NCBI GenBank assembly: GCA_033807775.1
Contig: CM066320.1
Coordinates: forward strand, 182,701,784-182,765,783
DNA: 64,000 nt
Reading direction: 5' to 3'
DNA from: Saussurea involucrata
Taxonomy: Eukaryota; Streptophyta; Magnoliopsida; Asterales; Asteraceae
In this document: in pieces, positions 33,113-43,667 of the stretch
Numbering within the stretch: position 1 is the first letter of the stretch
How the letters are laid out: each line of letters begins with the position of its first letter
Translations under genes and position numbers: made by a program
The notes under the pieces: generated by a model
What the model was told of the DNA's origin: nothing
What the model saw: the letters and a program-made list of their open reading frames with translations, nothing else
Database searches by the model: none

Positions 33113-34828
33113 TGTAACATCCCAAAAACATACGATCCAAATATGGTTTAATAGATAAATCAAAACTGCCAAAACCTGGCCCTCGACACAATTTAACAAG
33201 AATTTAAATGGGTTTGCGGAAGTACAACCCTAATTACAACTGAGAATAAGTCTAATATTCAAAAATGGAAGGCTTCTAGTCACTAAGATGCAAGCTCCAG
33301 CTCACACCTTCCCCTTCCCTTTGTCCGAGCTCCCTAACACCTGCTTACCTGAAAAGGTTTTTAGTTTTGAAAAGCGAGGGTTAGACCATGAGGTCTAGTG
33401 AGTTCCCTCCACACCGCGTCACACCAAAATATTTCAGTTTATAAAATCAGTTATGAAACATTTGTATAAATCATTGTAAACACACAAAATTGATATGCAC
33501 ACATTGACACATGCTACTGGCACGCGCTAAAGTCACACACACCGTGACAGCGCATTCGGGCACACACCGCCCATGTCACACACACCGTGACAGAATAATC
33601 GGGCACACACCGCCCATGTCACACACACCGTGACAGCATAATCGGGCACACACCGCCCATATCACACAAAAGCCAGAGCACGGTCACACACATTTTAATC
33701 ACACATATAAGCCACACATAAAGATCACACATTTAAACCTTGCCTTGAACTAAGAGCAGTTGAAAAGCACACTGTTAGACAATAACCACACCGCACACAA
33801 TTTCTTGTCATCTTGCAATAAAAATAATTGAAAAACACACCGTTTAAATAATAACCATGCCACACGCTCAAATCTTTACTTGTAATAAAAGCTGTTGGAA
33901 AACTCACAATTTAAATTATAATCATCAACCACACACTTTGTATAAAATTTAGGTTCAGAAAGACTCACCTGTGGTTACAAGGCAAGCACTCCTGTTCAAA
34001 TCTTGAGTTACACAAGCTTAGTACCTAACAGATCAGACAATTTCTTAATCAGAAACAAAGATCTAGAACTTACCGGGTACACACACTTTCCGGATACTCC
34101 AACTCCCCGAATACCCGAACAGTCCGGACACTATGACTTCCCGGATACCCGAACCCCCTTCTTTCCGGACACACTCCTTTCCGGATGTTAACACCCGGTA
34201 ACCCAACCTATCCGGAATGCCACCCATCCGGAAACTCCCAAGAGGACTCTACCCGGACTCTAGCAACTCATTCGGACACTACTGAAACTGCAGTGTCCGG
34301 AAACTACGACTGTTCGAAAAACAACCATCTAAAAGTGATTGAAACTCAATTGTTTGATATCATCTCGATTAGACAACCATCAGGGTTCATCCCCCAACCA
34401 TAAGCACCCACTTAAACCAATTCTTTACCTCAAAATCGACACTTAATAAACAAAACCCCAAAATATCCACTAAGGAGAGTTTTGTTGAAAACTCATCAAT
34501 TCCTCACGATTTCATCCCCAAATTCTTTGATTAAAGAGAAAAGAAAGCTTGCAATACTTAGGAAAACGAAGTTATGGAAGATTACCTGAATTAATTCCTT
34601 CTTTGGGCAAGAATCCTTCCAAAACACTTATTTCTCTCTTCTTTTCTCTCTTGCAGCCGCCGAAACCCACAACACAAGTAAATGATACTGATTTTTAGAA
34701 TTTGCCCTAGGGATTTGTAGCTATAAATACTTCTCAAAGATTTGCCAAAAGGTCCCTCAAGTTACACTTTCATTCTTTAGACTTTGGCCACCAAACTTCC
34801 AAAACCTACTAAAATTTGGGTTATTACA
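33113..34828 (-). repeat. LTR B, copy 2
   Basis: 1716 bp and nearly identical to copy 1. It is the 5' LTR for the internal region on its left and the 3' LTR for the one on its right. Confidence 0.92.
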
Positions 34829-35888
34829 ACTCTCCCCCCCCTTAAAAGAATTCCGTCATTTGAATTCCTCATTGGGAAGCTACGGGTAACCTGCTTTCAT
34901 CACTACACAAGATAAGACTTACGCTTTCGTCAAACTCCATCGATCGTCACCTCCGACTTATCAGACCAGGCCTACGAATTTTCAGAAATAGTATTTTAAT
35001 GAGAATTGGGATCAAATTGTATTTTGGTTTAAAACCTTGAATTATGTTGTAATTTATAATTCAATAGGGTTAAAATACAAGGGTTTAAAGTTTGGTGTTA
35101 CTTTTAGAAATATTGGAACTTGGAGGTGTGTTTGGTAAATGGTGTAAAGTGTGTATGGATAAAGCAATTGAACTGAGATAATATCTCATTTTGTGGTGGC
35201 TGAGTTGGTTTAGAAAAGAGAGAAAGAGAGAAAAAGGAGAAAATAGAAAGAAAGGAAAAACAAGAGTTTTGATCATCAAATTGGTAAGAAATTAATTTTG
35301 GTTTCAAATAAATTGTTGTAGATGTATGATTGTAAACGAATCTGTGTATTGGATTGATTTCCAGAATCATTCATAGCAGATTGAAGCTGCAGATTGGGTT
35401 TAAAGTGGGTTTTCTCCAAAAAGGTGAGTTCATTTGTGATTTGTGCAAATCAGTGTTTATATGTTAAATTAAACCTTGAAATAGTTGTATAAATTGGTTA
35501 TGAACTGTATGAAATGGTCTGGAATGAGGTGAATCAAACAGATAGGTATCTAGATCGAATTCTAAGCTGCAGGTCGAAGGTTTCCGGATAAAATCATGTA
35601 CCCGGAAACCGTGGTGACGAATGTCTCCGGACGTGACAAAGTATCCGGTAAGTTTGGTTTTCTTGCAAGTTTCCGGATAAATATAGTTACCGGATAGTAT
35701 CCGGGTTGATTTAGTTTCCGGGTGTTTTCCGGATTAGAAAAGTATCCGGAAGGTTTAGTTGTCCGGAAAATCCAAGTTATCCGGAAAACCCCTGTTGTCC
35801 GGACACTTTTGAGAAATTGAGAATGTTAAGTTCTGATGGTTGGATGCTGTTTCTAGATGTTTTGTCTGGCTAAGTTTTCTAAAAAAAT

Positions 35889-35993
35889 TCTGGGGGCGCT
35901 GCCCCCAGACCCCGCAAGGGCGTTGCCCCTTGACCCCATCCGCTAACCGGGTAGCGGAACCCCCGTGCTAAGTCGCCGAAGGGGGGGGGGGGC
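35889..35993. repeat. GC-rich island of three consecutive hairpins
   Basis: In sequence: CTGGGGGC-GCT-GCCCCCAG, CAAGGG-CGTTGC-CCCTTG and CCGCTA-ACCGGG-TAGCGG, then a run of about twelve G. It stands out sharply from the AT-rich surroundings and has no counterpart in the other LTRs here. Confidence 0.7.
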
Positions 35994-36104
35994 ATTTGAG
36001 AATGAAGATACGATAGGTTATCTAGTATTCTTAGATTTGAGAATATGATATGAGCTGTAATATGTTGTTATGCATATACGTTAGTAAAGTGTAATGGATC
36101 CATA

Positions 36105-36290
36105 GGCACTAGTGTTTGGTAATCACATGGAATAGGCGTGTGGTAATAATCGTTATTCCATTGATGTGTGTAGTACTAATGGTTATGTGCACGTGGAATA
36201 GATGAAGTTAGTCATTATTATGATGTGTGTAGTACTAATGGTTATGTGCACGTGGAATATATGAAGTTAGTCATTATTCTGATGTGTGTG
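36105..36290. repeat. tandem repeat GTGTGTAGTACTAATGGTTATG in LTR C
   Basis: Two close copies of a ~60-bp unit (TAATGGTTATGTGCACGTGG through GTTAGTCATTATT), with a more degenerate third around 36105-36165. Confidence 0.65.
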
Positions 36291-36376
36291 AGAAACCCTG
36301 GAATAAACGTAATTCCGGTTTTTAAGGAAGAAGAGGGATTGACATATGTAATTGTAATCTCTACTTCCTTCTCTAA

Positions 36377-36600
36377 GAAACAGGCATGTGTATATTGTTA
36401 TTTCTTAGATGTGTACAGAAATGGGCATGTGTATATTGCGGTTTCTGGAATAGATGTGTACAGAAATGGGCATGTGTATATTGTGGTTTCTGGAATAGAT
36501 GTGTACAGAAATGGGCATGTGTATATTGCGGTTTCTGGAATAGAGGTGTATGGAACTGGGCATGTGTATATTGCGATTTCCGGAATAGAAACATTACTCT
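36377..36600. repeat. 45-bp minisatellite in LTR C
   Basis: About five units of GGGCATGTGTATATTGCGG followed by TTTCTGGAATAGATGTGTACAGAAAT. Because 45 is a multiple of three and the unit has no stop, several frames are open through the array. Confidence 0.85.
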
Positions 36601-36798
36601 AGAATCAGTGCAGATTCGTAGTGTAGCTCCGAGACATGATATGATGATGGAATGTGTGTCAGTCATATTCATGGGATTAGATGAAAATCGTGTTAACGGA
36701 ATAGAGTTACACGTATGGTAAGAAAAAGGGTAATCAGGTTTGATATAACTTGTTTACATTGATTTTGCAAATATTATTATTGAAACGAATGTTCTCAC

Positions 36799-36812
36799 TA
36801 GGCATTGGCCTA
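36799..36812 (+). promoter_or_regulatory. LTR C hairpin TAGGC-ATTG-GCCTA
   Basis: Same relative place as the AGACC/GGTCT hairpins, in the context CTCAC-hairpin-A. Both stem arms differ from the other families yet remain complementary. CAGGTATCGG follows about 25 nt later. Confidence 0.5.
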
Positions 36813-37451
36813 ATCGTTTCAAATGATGTTTTCTTACCAGGTATCGGCTCGGGAAAATAAGGGTTGTGGGACGAGCGTTTTGGAATAGCAAGGAAGTCAA
36901 TTAACATAAGGAGATTTTGAGGGATTGCTTAGATAACTTAGTTAATCTGATTATAGTGACATAATTAGATTAATAGGTTATTTGTAGAATCCTGTATCTG
37001 TAAATGTACCCTGGATGATTAATTCACTTGCTATATGTAAGTTTGAAGTTTATATTATCATAACTTGTGGAAATTTGAGGTTCAAATTAGCCTGGAATTT
37101 GGGGTGTTACAACTTTCATCACTACACAAGATAAGACTTACGCTTTCGTCAAACTCCATCGATCGTCACCTCCGACTTATCAGACCAGGCCTACGAATCA
37201 TTTCCTATTACACCCAATGCTAGGACTATCACTTGCTAGCTAATCCATCCCTATGATAACGTCAAACTCTCCTCGTTCACGGGCACGATTGCAAGGAACA
37301 CGAGAGGCCCTCAACATCGATACTACCTCTACCAAACACTTTCCTCACCAAGACTCAACTATTAACAGCCATTTCTACTTCGAACTCACGCTCCAGCCGT
37401 CTAGGTTCCACACAAAACGTCGGGCAAATCCCGGCGATACAAACGAACGGT

Positions 37452-37778
37452 TTACACCCAGGTCATAAAACACTTTAGCAACACAAAATTTAAAAAAAGG
37501 ATACCTGTCTCAACACCAGGTATATCTTCCTCCTCATCGGTCGTCATCCGAAAAGCTCTAGCCTTCGCCTGAGCTGGCTCCACTTTCTTTTCCTCCACCC
37601 TTTCTCTTTGCCTACCATCGTAACCACCCGAATCCCCCCTCTTCAGCTGAGGGCAGTCGGGTCTTAAATGTTCCAAGGAACCGCATTGGTAGCAAGCCCT
37701 AGGTTTCCTACAGTCTCGTGCCAAATGTCCTAACCTTCCACATTTGAAACTTCCATCGGTTTCCCCCGCACATTCCCC
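37452..37778 (-). pseudogene. gag zinc-knuckle remnant, second internal region of B
   Basis: It matches 31440-31706: the two CCHC knuckles (CGRLGHLARDC, CYQCGSLEHLRPDC) and the MTTDEEEDIPGV linker. At about 37778 it is fused directly to LTR sequence, the scar of a deletion that removed the rest of gag, the leader and most of the third LTR. The longer open frame reaching 37916 is a chimera across that junction. Confidence 0.8.
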
Positions 37779-38069
37779 GAAAAGAAAGCTTGCAATACTT
37801 AGGAAAACGAAGTTATGGAAGATTACCTGAATTAATTCCTTCTTTGGGCAAGAATCCTTCCAAAACACTTCTTTCTCTCTTCTTTTCTCTCTTGCAGCCG
37901 CCAACACCCACAACACAAGTAAATGATACTGATTTTTAGAATTTGCCCTAGGGATTTGTAGCTATAAATACTTATCAAAGATTTGCCAAAAGGTCCCTCA
38001 AGTTACACTTTCATTCCTTAGACTTCGGCCACCAAACTTCCAAAACCTACTAAAAATTGGGTTATTACA
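37779..38069 (-). repeat. LTR B, copy 3 (terminal fragment)
   Basis: Matches the last 291 bp of copies 1 and 2, ends TTATTACA and is followed by the CTAAC duplication. Confidence 0.88.
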
Positions 38070-38074
38070 CTAAC

Positions 38075-39665
38075 CAAATGAAAAAAAATATTAGGCAAAA
38101 TTAAAAGAGAAACCAAGGAGAAACCACCAAGAATGACATGGCATCATGAGAGTTGAGTGTTCCACAAACATTGAAATGTGGTTGAGTTTTATCATCCCAC
38201 ATTGGTGAAAAAGATAAAAGTTTTGAAGTAGGAATGACTATAAGAAAAAGATGATGAATGCTTTTGTGTTAATTCATGTGGTCAACTCAATTTAGCTTAC
38301 CTTATTTTTGCATCATCCCATAATGGTGAGAAGATGCAAGTTTTGAAGTATGAAGTGAGTATAAAAAAGGAGGGATGAATGGTTTTGTGTGGTTGAGTTT
38401 CATCATCCCACATTGGTGAAAAGATAAAAGTTTTGAAGTAACAATGACTATAAGAAAAAGAGGATGTATGTTTTCGTGTTAATTCATGTGGTCAGCTTAA
38501 TTTAGCTTACCTTACTTTTGCATCATCCCACATTGGTGAGAAGATGCAAGTGTTGAAGTATGAAGTGAGTATAAGAAATGAGGGATGAATGTTTTTGTGT
38601 CAACTCCTACGGTGGACTCAATTTAGCCTACCTTAGTTTTGCAAAAAAAAATCTTTATTTATATAACAAATAAAGTTGACTCATTTTACAATATCCAATC
38701 AATCAATATATCAATACCATTCAATATCGACATCAATATATATAACTATGGTTGGTTCAAAACCAACCAAATGGTAAAAATTATTAGGCAAAATTAAAAG
38801 AGAAACCAATGATGATGACATTGGACCATTAGGTTTGAGTATTACTCAAATTTTAAAATAAGATTGAGTTTCATCATCCCACATTGACGGTAATATAATA
38901 GTTTGAAAAAATATGATAGGTATTAAAATAGGGATGAATGACTTGAAATCTACAACCATGGTTGTAATCAAAATCAACCAAATAGTAAAAATAATAGTAA
39001 AAAACTTAAAGAGGGCCTAATGATGATTATTTGGGACAATGAGGTTTGAGTAATCCTCAAATCTTAAAATAAGGTTAAGTTTTATCATCTCAAATGGGTG
39101 GTAATATGAAAGTTTGGAAGAAAATTATGGGTATAAAAGATGGATGAAAGATTATGAAATCTATAACCTTGGTTGAAATCAAATACAAGTAAATGGTAAA
39201 AATTAGAGTGCGAGATTAGAGGAAAACCAATGATGATGATTTCACAACATGAGATTTGAGTATCCCTCAAATCTAGAAATAAGGTTGGTTTTTATCATTC
39301 CACACTGGTAGGAATATGATAGTTTGGAAGAAGATGATGAATATAAAAAAGAGGAATGAAAGGTTTTGAAATTTATAAACATGGTAGTAATCAAAACCAA
39401 CCAAATAGTAAAAAGTGTGGCGCAAATTTAAAAGAGAAACAAAAGATGTTGACTTCAAACAATGAGGTTTGAGTATTCCTCAATCTTGAAATAATGTTAT
39501 GTTTAATTATCTCACATTAGTGTAATATGATAATTTGGAAGAAAAAATGACGGGTATAAAAAAGAGGGATAAATGGTTATTCATAACGATGGTTGGAATC
39601 AAAACCAATTAAATTGTAAATATTATAATGCAAAATAAAATAGTAATCAATGATGAAGATTTGGT
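38075..39665. repeat. diverged tandem repeats of Helitron 3, right part
   Basis: Units of about 210 bp beginning AAAGAGAAACCAATGATGATG and containing ATCCCACATTGG(T/C)G occur near 38797, 39006, 39212, 39426 and 39633. Longer units occupy 38099-38640. They continue the repeat series left of array B. Confidence 0.7.
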
Positions 39666-39785
39666 TTATTTTTTGATATATATATATATATATATACATA
39701 TATTAATTGATAAATTACGTTTTATTTTAATTTAACTCATTATCTATAAAAGTAAATTATGGTTACCACAAGTGCCTAACACTAG

Positions 39786-40060
39786 TTCTTTCATAAAATT
39801 CAAATCTCCCAAAATTATTTCATCAACAAAGTCTAAGATTGTTAATTTGCATTTATACTGTTTAGATGCCACTCTCACCTACCGAGTTAATGGCAGAAGA
39901 CTTTAGAAGCTTTGCATGGATGGCTTTAAATGATTACTTCCAGAACCCTAGTCGCCATAGTTGTAACCCTACACCTATTTATAATATATATAGGTCAATA
40001 AGCACAAGATTATATATAAATAATATGTCACCATAAATTTGAATACTGTAAAATTAATTT
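39786..40060. other. AT-rich intergenic DNA
   Basis: No gene or clear repeat. Confidence 0.35.
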
Positions 40061-40495
40061 GTAATCTCCAGCAGCTATTTTAAATTTTTTCTAAAATAGA
40101 GTAAAAGAATTTAAAATCTCTAAAAATATTTGCATCCAACTCCAACAGCTATACTACTTTAGCAACTCTAGTATTAATTATCTTATTAAAATATTTAATT
40201 TATATAAAATATTTTATTAAAATATTCAATATATAGAAAATTGGAAGAAAAAAAGTTGGCTTTTTGGGGGAAATGATTAGTTTTGAGGGCAAACATATAT
40301 TTAGATATTTCTCTAAATTCAGAAATTTTTACAATCTCTCTCCTCTTTTCTCTAATTAGCATATAGGATAGCATAGTTGTTGGAGCAACAAAAATGCTAA
40401 AATTTCACTTTTTCATTTTAGAATAACTGTTGGAGCAAACAAAAATACTAAAATTTCATTTTTTTCGATTTTAGCATAGCTGTTGAAGATGCTCT
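40061..40495. repeat. MITE-like repeat with CTCCAACAGCTAT words
   Basis: The left part reads CTCCAGCAGCTATTTTAAA and CTCCAACAGCTATACTA. The right part has the inverse (TTTTAGCATAGCTGTTG) in about three tandem units with GGAGCAACAAAAATGCTAAA. Inverted ends suggest a MITE, but the exact termini are unclear. Confidence 0.4.
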
Positions 40496-40820
40496 CAACG
40501 AGTAAATCTCCGGTTACAATAAAAGGTCAAAGATCGAGTTGACATTTATATTCGGTTTTGCTTTGCGAATTTTTTAATAACATTGAACATGTTTACCAAA
40601 TGTTATAATTTATATTTTTGTTTTGAAAACGAAACTTGTTCGAGATTCTAGTAAAAATCTTCTTCTCAACATGTATTAGCTTGTTTGATTTAATTGGAGG
40701 ACACAGTTGTCTATCATATGAAAAACCAAGAAATGCGGGTGTATATTATAAAAATTATAAGCATTTAGGGATTGTTTATTAAATATTTATTGGCTAAGTG
40801 TTTATCAGTATAAGTCGTCA

Positions 40821-41083
40821 GAGAGAGGTTCAAGGGAAAACCTCAAAAAACGGGAAACTGAAGAATACCATAGGAGCCCTTCATCTGGACGGTATGCACT
40901 TGTGCATACAGGTAAATAGTTGACTTTTTGGTTTTATGCACAAATGCATTATGCACTTGTGTATATATGCACAAATGCATGTTACAAATAACATGTATGC
41001 ACAAGTGCATACCGTCCAGATGAATGGCTCCTAGAGTGTTCTTTAGTTTTCCGTTTTTTTAGGTTTTCCCTTGAACCTGACCC
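40821..41083. mobile_element. palindromic MITE with 9-10-bp target duplication
   Basis: The arms fold over almost the whole length: GAGAGAGGTTCAAGGGAAAA on the left, TTTTCCCTTGAACCTGACCC on the right, and GACGGTATGCACTTGTGCAT mirrored by ATGCACAAGTGCATACCGTC. The direct repeat TAAGTCGTCA flanks both sides (40811-40820 and 41084-41093). The duplication length and GGTTCAA ends suggest a Mutator-derived MITE. Confidence 0.75.
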
Positions 41084-41093
41084 TAAGTCGTCA

Positions 41094-41690
41094 TCTTTAC
41101 TTGTCTTATTGGGTAACATTCTTGACCCTTAAAATGGAATGAAGTAATCGACTTTTACCCGGTAAGGGCTACTAGGTAAGAGTATTTACCCTCACTTATC
41201 GTCAGGTAAGAGCATTGTTATTGCCTCTTATTGAGTAAGATTTTCGATTCTTGTCATACTCACCGATTAAGTAACACCGTTAAACTGTTACCCGATAAGA
41301 ATTTAATACCGGTATCTTTTCGTTGCTTAGTTTAAAAGTATATATTATTGTTATAAAATATAATCGATCATACAGAATTATTTTGTGGGCCATTAATTAT
41401 TAAAATAATTGATAATAACGATATTGTATTAATAATAATTCAAAAACGATATGCTTGCAATGTATTAGAAAGACATCTATAAACAACTTTTATAAGATTA
41501 ACATGGTTTTTAAAGCATTATATTTTTTAAGATGAATAGATCGAAAATGATAAAAACAAATAAGGGATATGAGTATATGACGGGGTGTTTTGGATTACAA
41601 TGTACATGATTTCGTGTATCGCAATAAAGTGGTTTTTTAGATTGGATTTCGTTGCAGATTGATTTTGTTTTTGAAATTCAACCTCGTTCT
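41094..41690. other. intergenic DNA
   Basis: No gene is visible. TACCCGGTAAG/TTACCCGATAAG-type words recur between 41150 and 41300. Confidence 0.35.
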
Positions 41691-41699
41691 TACAGATGA

Positions 41700-41974
41700 T
41701 TATCTAATCGTGTAAAAATGTTTCATATCTTATGGATGGATTGGTGTTGTAGTCCAGGTTGTTGTTTGGAAGGTTAACCCTCGTCCCATTCGAGGCAGTT
41801 TGTGCTTCTATTAGGATCTTTTTCGTTGTGTTTTGTTTACGGTTTTCGTCCTTTTTTACTCTAGTATTTTCCTTTATTTTTGTTTTTGCTCTTTATAGAA
41901 AAGTTTGTTTTTGAGGTTAGCTACTTATTAGTTTTATTATTCTTAATAAATAAATAGTATTTCAAAAAAAAAAG
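41700..41974 (+). mobile_element. LINE 3'-UTR fragment with poly(A)
   Basis: GT- and TTTTG-rich sequence resembling the 3' part of the LINE at 13400-13640, ending TTCTTAATAAATAAATAG and a run of A at about 41965-41974. It would be a severely 5'-truncated copy; no coding is left. Confidence 0.45.
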
Positions 41975-42513
41975 TCGCTTAAATACACCATTTTATAGTG
42001 TTAAGTATACTTTTAACCAAAGTGGAATGAGTTGATTCATCTCTAGTCCTAGCTTCAATCATTCAAATACCTCATTTTTCTAAGAAAGAAAAATAAATGT
42101 TGATTAATAAGGAAATAAGGTTGAGTTTCAGTGAGAAATTGAGGTTAACATGAGAAGCGTAAGAAGCAGTTAATCAACCGTTGGATGAGAAATGGATGCA
42201 CAGTAAGATGAGATGCACCGAGATCAATTCTCTTTTAAGCCATAATTCATGAGAATACATTTGATTAAAGGTGATGGACAATTCAAATTCATTTTTCACG
42301 TTTCTCATGTTAACCCCAACTTTTCACACGATCCTTCGCCTAATCAAATATTTAAAGGAAATATAACTATGAAAACTATTTAATCAATATATTGTCCGAT
42401 CTCAGACTTTCGCTTAGCCTCAATGGTTGAGTGAGTACAAAATGACATTCATATTGATGATTGGAGGCAAATTCTGTGTAAGACCAATTAGAATTGTTGG
42501 TAATCAATTTTTT
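41975..42513. other. intergenic DNA
   Basis: No gene, RNA or clear repeat seen. Confidence 0.35.
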
Positions 42514-43522
42514 GGTCAAATAACAAATTTGGTCACTATGGTTATATGAAATTTTGGATTAGATCCCTCAAAACAAAATAATTACACATATGGTCATCAT
42601 ACTTTTACTTTGATTTTGGATTGGGTCCCTTGCCATAAATTTGTTAACTTTTCTTTTATCAACTCTTAGGATAATTTAGTCCATTTAGCTTTTGTCTAAT
42701 TTTTTTTGTTAAAGAATAATATATATTACATATTATATTATATCATATCATATAATAATATATAGATAATCATTAAGTGTCCACCCACGTAGCTTCTTCT
42801 TCATCATTCCAATTTTCAAGAGCTTGCAATGTTTGCAGGAGAAACCAATTACGAAAAAAGAATCCATGTACCAAAAACCAAAAATTTAACAACCAAATCC
42901 ATTTCAAAATCAAAACCCTATTAAACCCTAACATCAACAATCCAACCCATGTATCAAAACAAATATAGCCCGAACACCATTAACAAAACCGAATATGAGA
43001 CGGAACGGAGATAAAACAGAAACGTCAATGAAGGTAACGAACTCCAAATCGTTGATATTGATGGAGACGATGAGTAGGGCTGGTTGTGTCACGATTTCAA
43101 AACCCACGGGCTTCAAAACGCACGGTTCGTTAACTTTCGTCATCAACGTTCCACAAAACCATTAAATTCATCATCTGGGTTTTGAATTTTCTGGTGATCG
43201 GTAGTGTAAGGACGAAGGTGACATTGAGGGATGTTGTAGTGGGCCGGAGTTGAGGGATGAGGGAGGCGTGGAGGGCACCGGAGAAATGATGGCCGATAAA
43301 GTAAGTGGTGTAGGTGGTTTAGATTTATTTTTTTATTTAAAAAGTAAATGTTAATGACCAAAAGGCCCCTAGCATAACTGAACTTAAGTTAACAAAATTA
43401 GAAGCAGGGACCAAATCCATAACAAAACTGAAACCACAATGACCATACTTGTAATTATTTCATTTAAGGGACTTGATCAAAAAAATTCATGTTACCACAG
43501 GGATGAAATTTGTAATTTACTC
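42514..43522. mobile_element. second MULE-like element with long degenerate TIRs
   Basis: The left ~180 bp (GGTCAAATAACAAATTTGG, AATAATTACACATATGGTCA, TTGGGTCCC) and the reverse complement of the right ~180 bp (GAGTAAATTACAAATTTC, AATAATTACAAGTATGGTCA, TTTGGTCCC) correspond with many mismatches. The right terminus matches that of the Pack-MULE at 13665. The 42680-43330 interior encodes no protein I recognise. No clear 9-bp duplication was found. Confidence 0.55.
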
Positions 43523-43627
43523 TAGTTTTTAACAATCAAATAAGTAAATTTAATTGAATATCAGAAGAAAATAAACAAATATATAGAATGATTTGAAGTT
43601 CCCTTTAGTAACTATTTTGATATAATG

Positions 43628-43628
43628 A

Positions 43629-43667
<39 letters not shown>
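43628..43667. repeat. (CT)n-(TA)n microsatellite
   Basis: A run of CT followed by a run of TA, directly left of the next MITE. Confidence 0.9.

Larger units (their letters stand above)
34980..37111 (+). repeat. truncated opposite-strand LTR (family C)
   Basis: It ends GAATTTGGGGTGTTACA and is organised like the other LTRs on the plus strand: GGTGGCTGAGTT leader, TCCGGA array at 35581-35812, tandem repeats at 36105-36600, hairpin TAGGC-ATTG-GCCTA at 36799-36812, then CAGGTATCGG. The expected TG start is missing, so the left end is truncated. An 86-bp direct repeat of family B internal sequence (34894-34979 and 37113-37198) flanks it; this is too long to be a normal target duplication. Confidence 0.65.
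29261..38069 (-). mobile_element. three-LTR array B (gag-only derivative)
   Basis: Order along the plus strand: complete LTR (29261-30975), internal region (30976-33112), complete LTR (33113-34828), second internal region interrupted by LTR C (34829-37778), and the terminal 291 bp of a third LTR (37779-38069). The pentamer CTAAC occurs immediately outside both ends (29256-29260 and 38070-38074). The bases beyond join to the pattern GGTTGG-TCAAAAC-AACCAAATG, which is seen uninterrupted near 38752. So the whole array behaves as one insertion, later enlarged by recombination and partly deleted. Confidence 0.85.
28261..39785 (+). mobile_element. Helitron-like element 3, split by LTR array B
   Basis: It follows the CTGG of Helitron 2 directly (TATATATTAAAGAG...) and probably ends at CTAG 39782-39785 before a T. 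Without the 8.8-kb insertion and its duplicated CTAAC it is about 2.7 kb, in line with the other two. It consists largely of diverged tandem repeats that resume on the far side of the insertion. The 3' hairpin is eroded, so that end is less certain. Confidence 0.5.

Noticed and set aside
36225..36721. Overlapping open frames of up to 125 codons on both strands with repeated peptide units
   Set aside because: They are produced by the 45-bp minisatellite, whose unit is a multiple of three without stops; the peptides are translations of one repeat in different frames.
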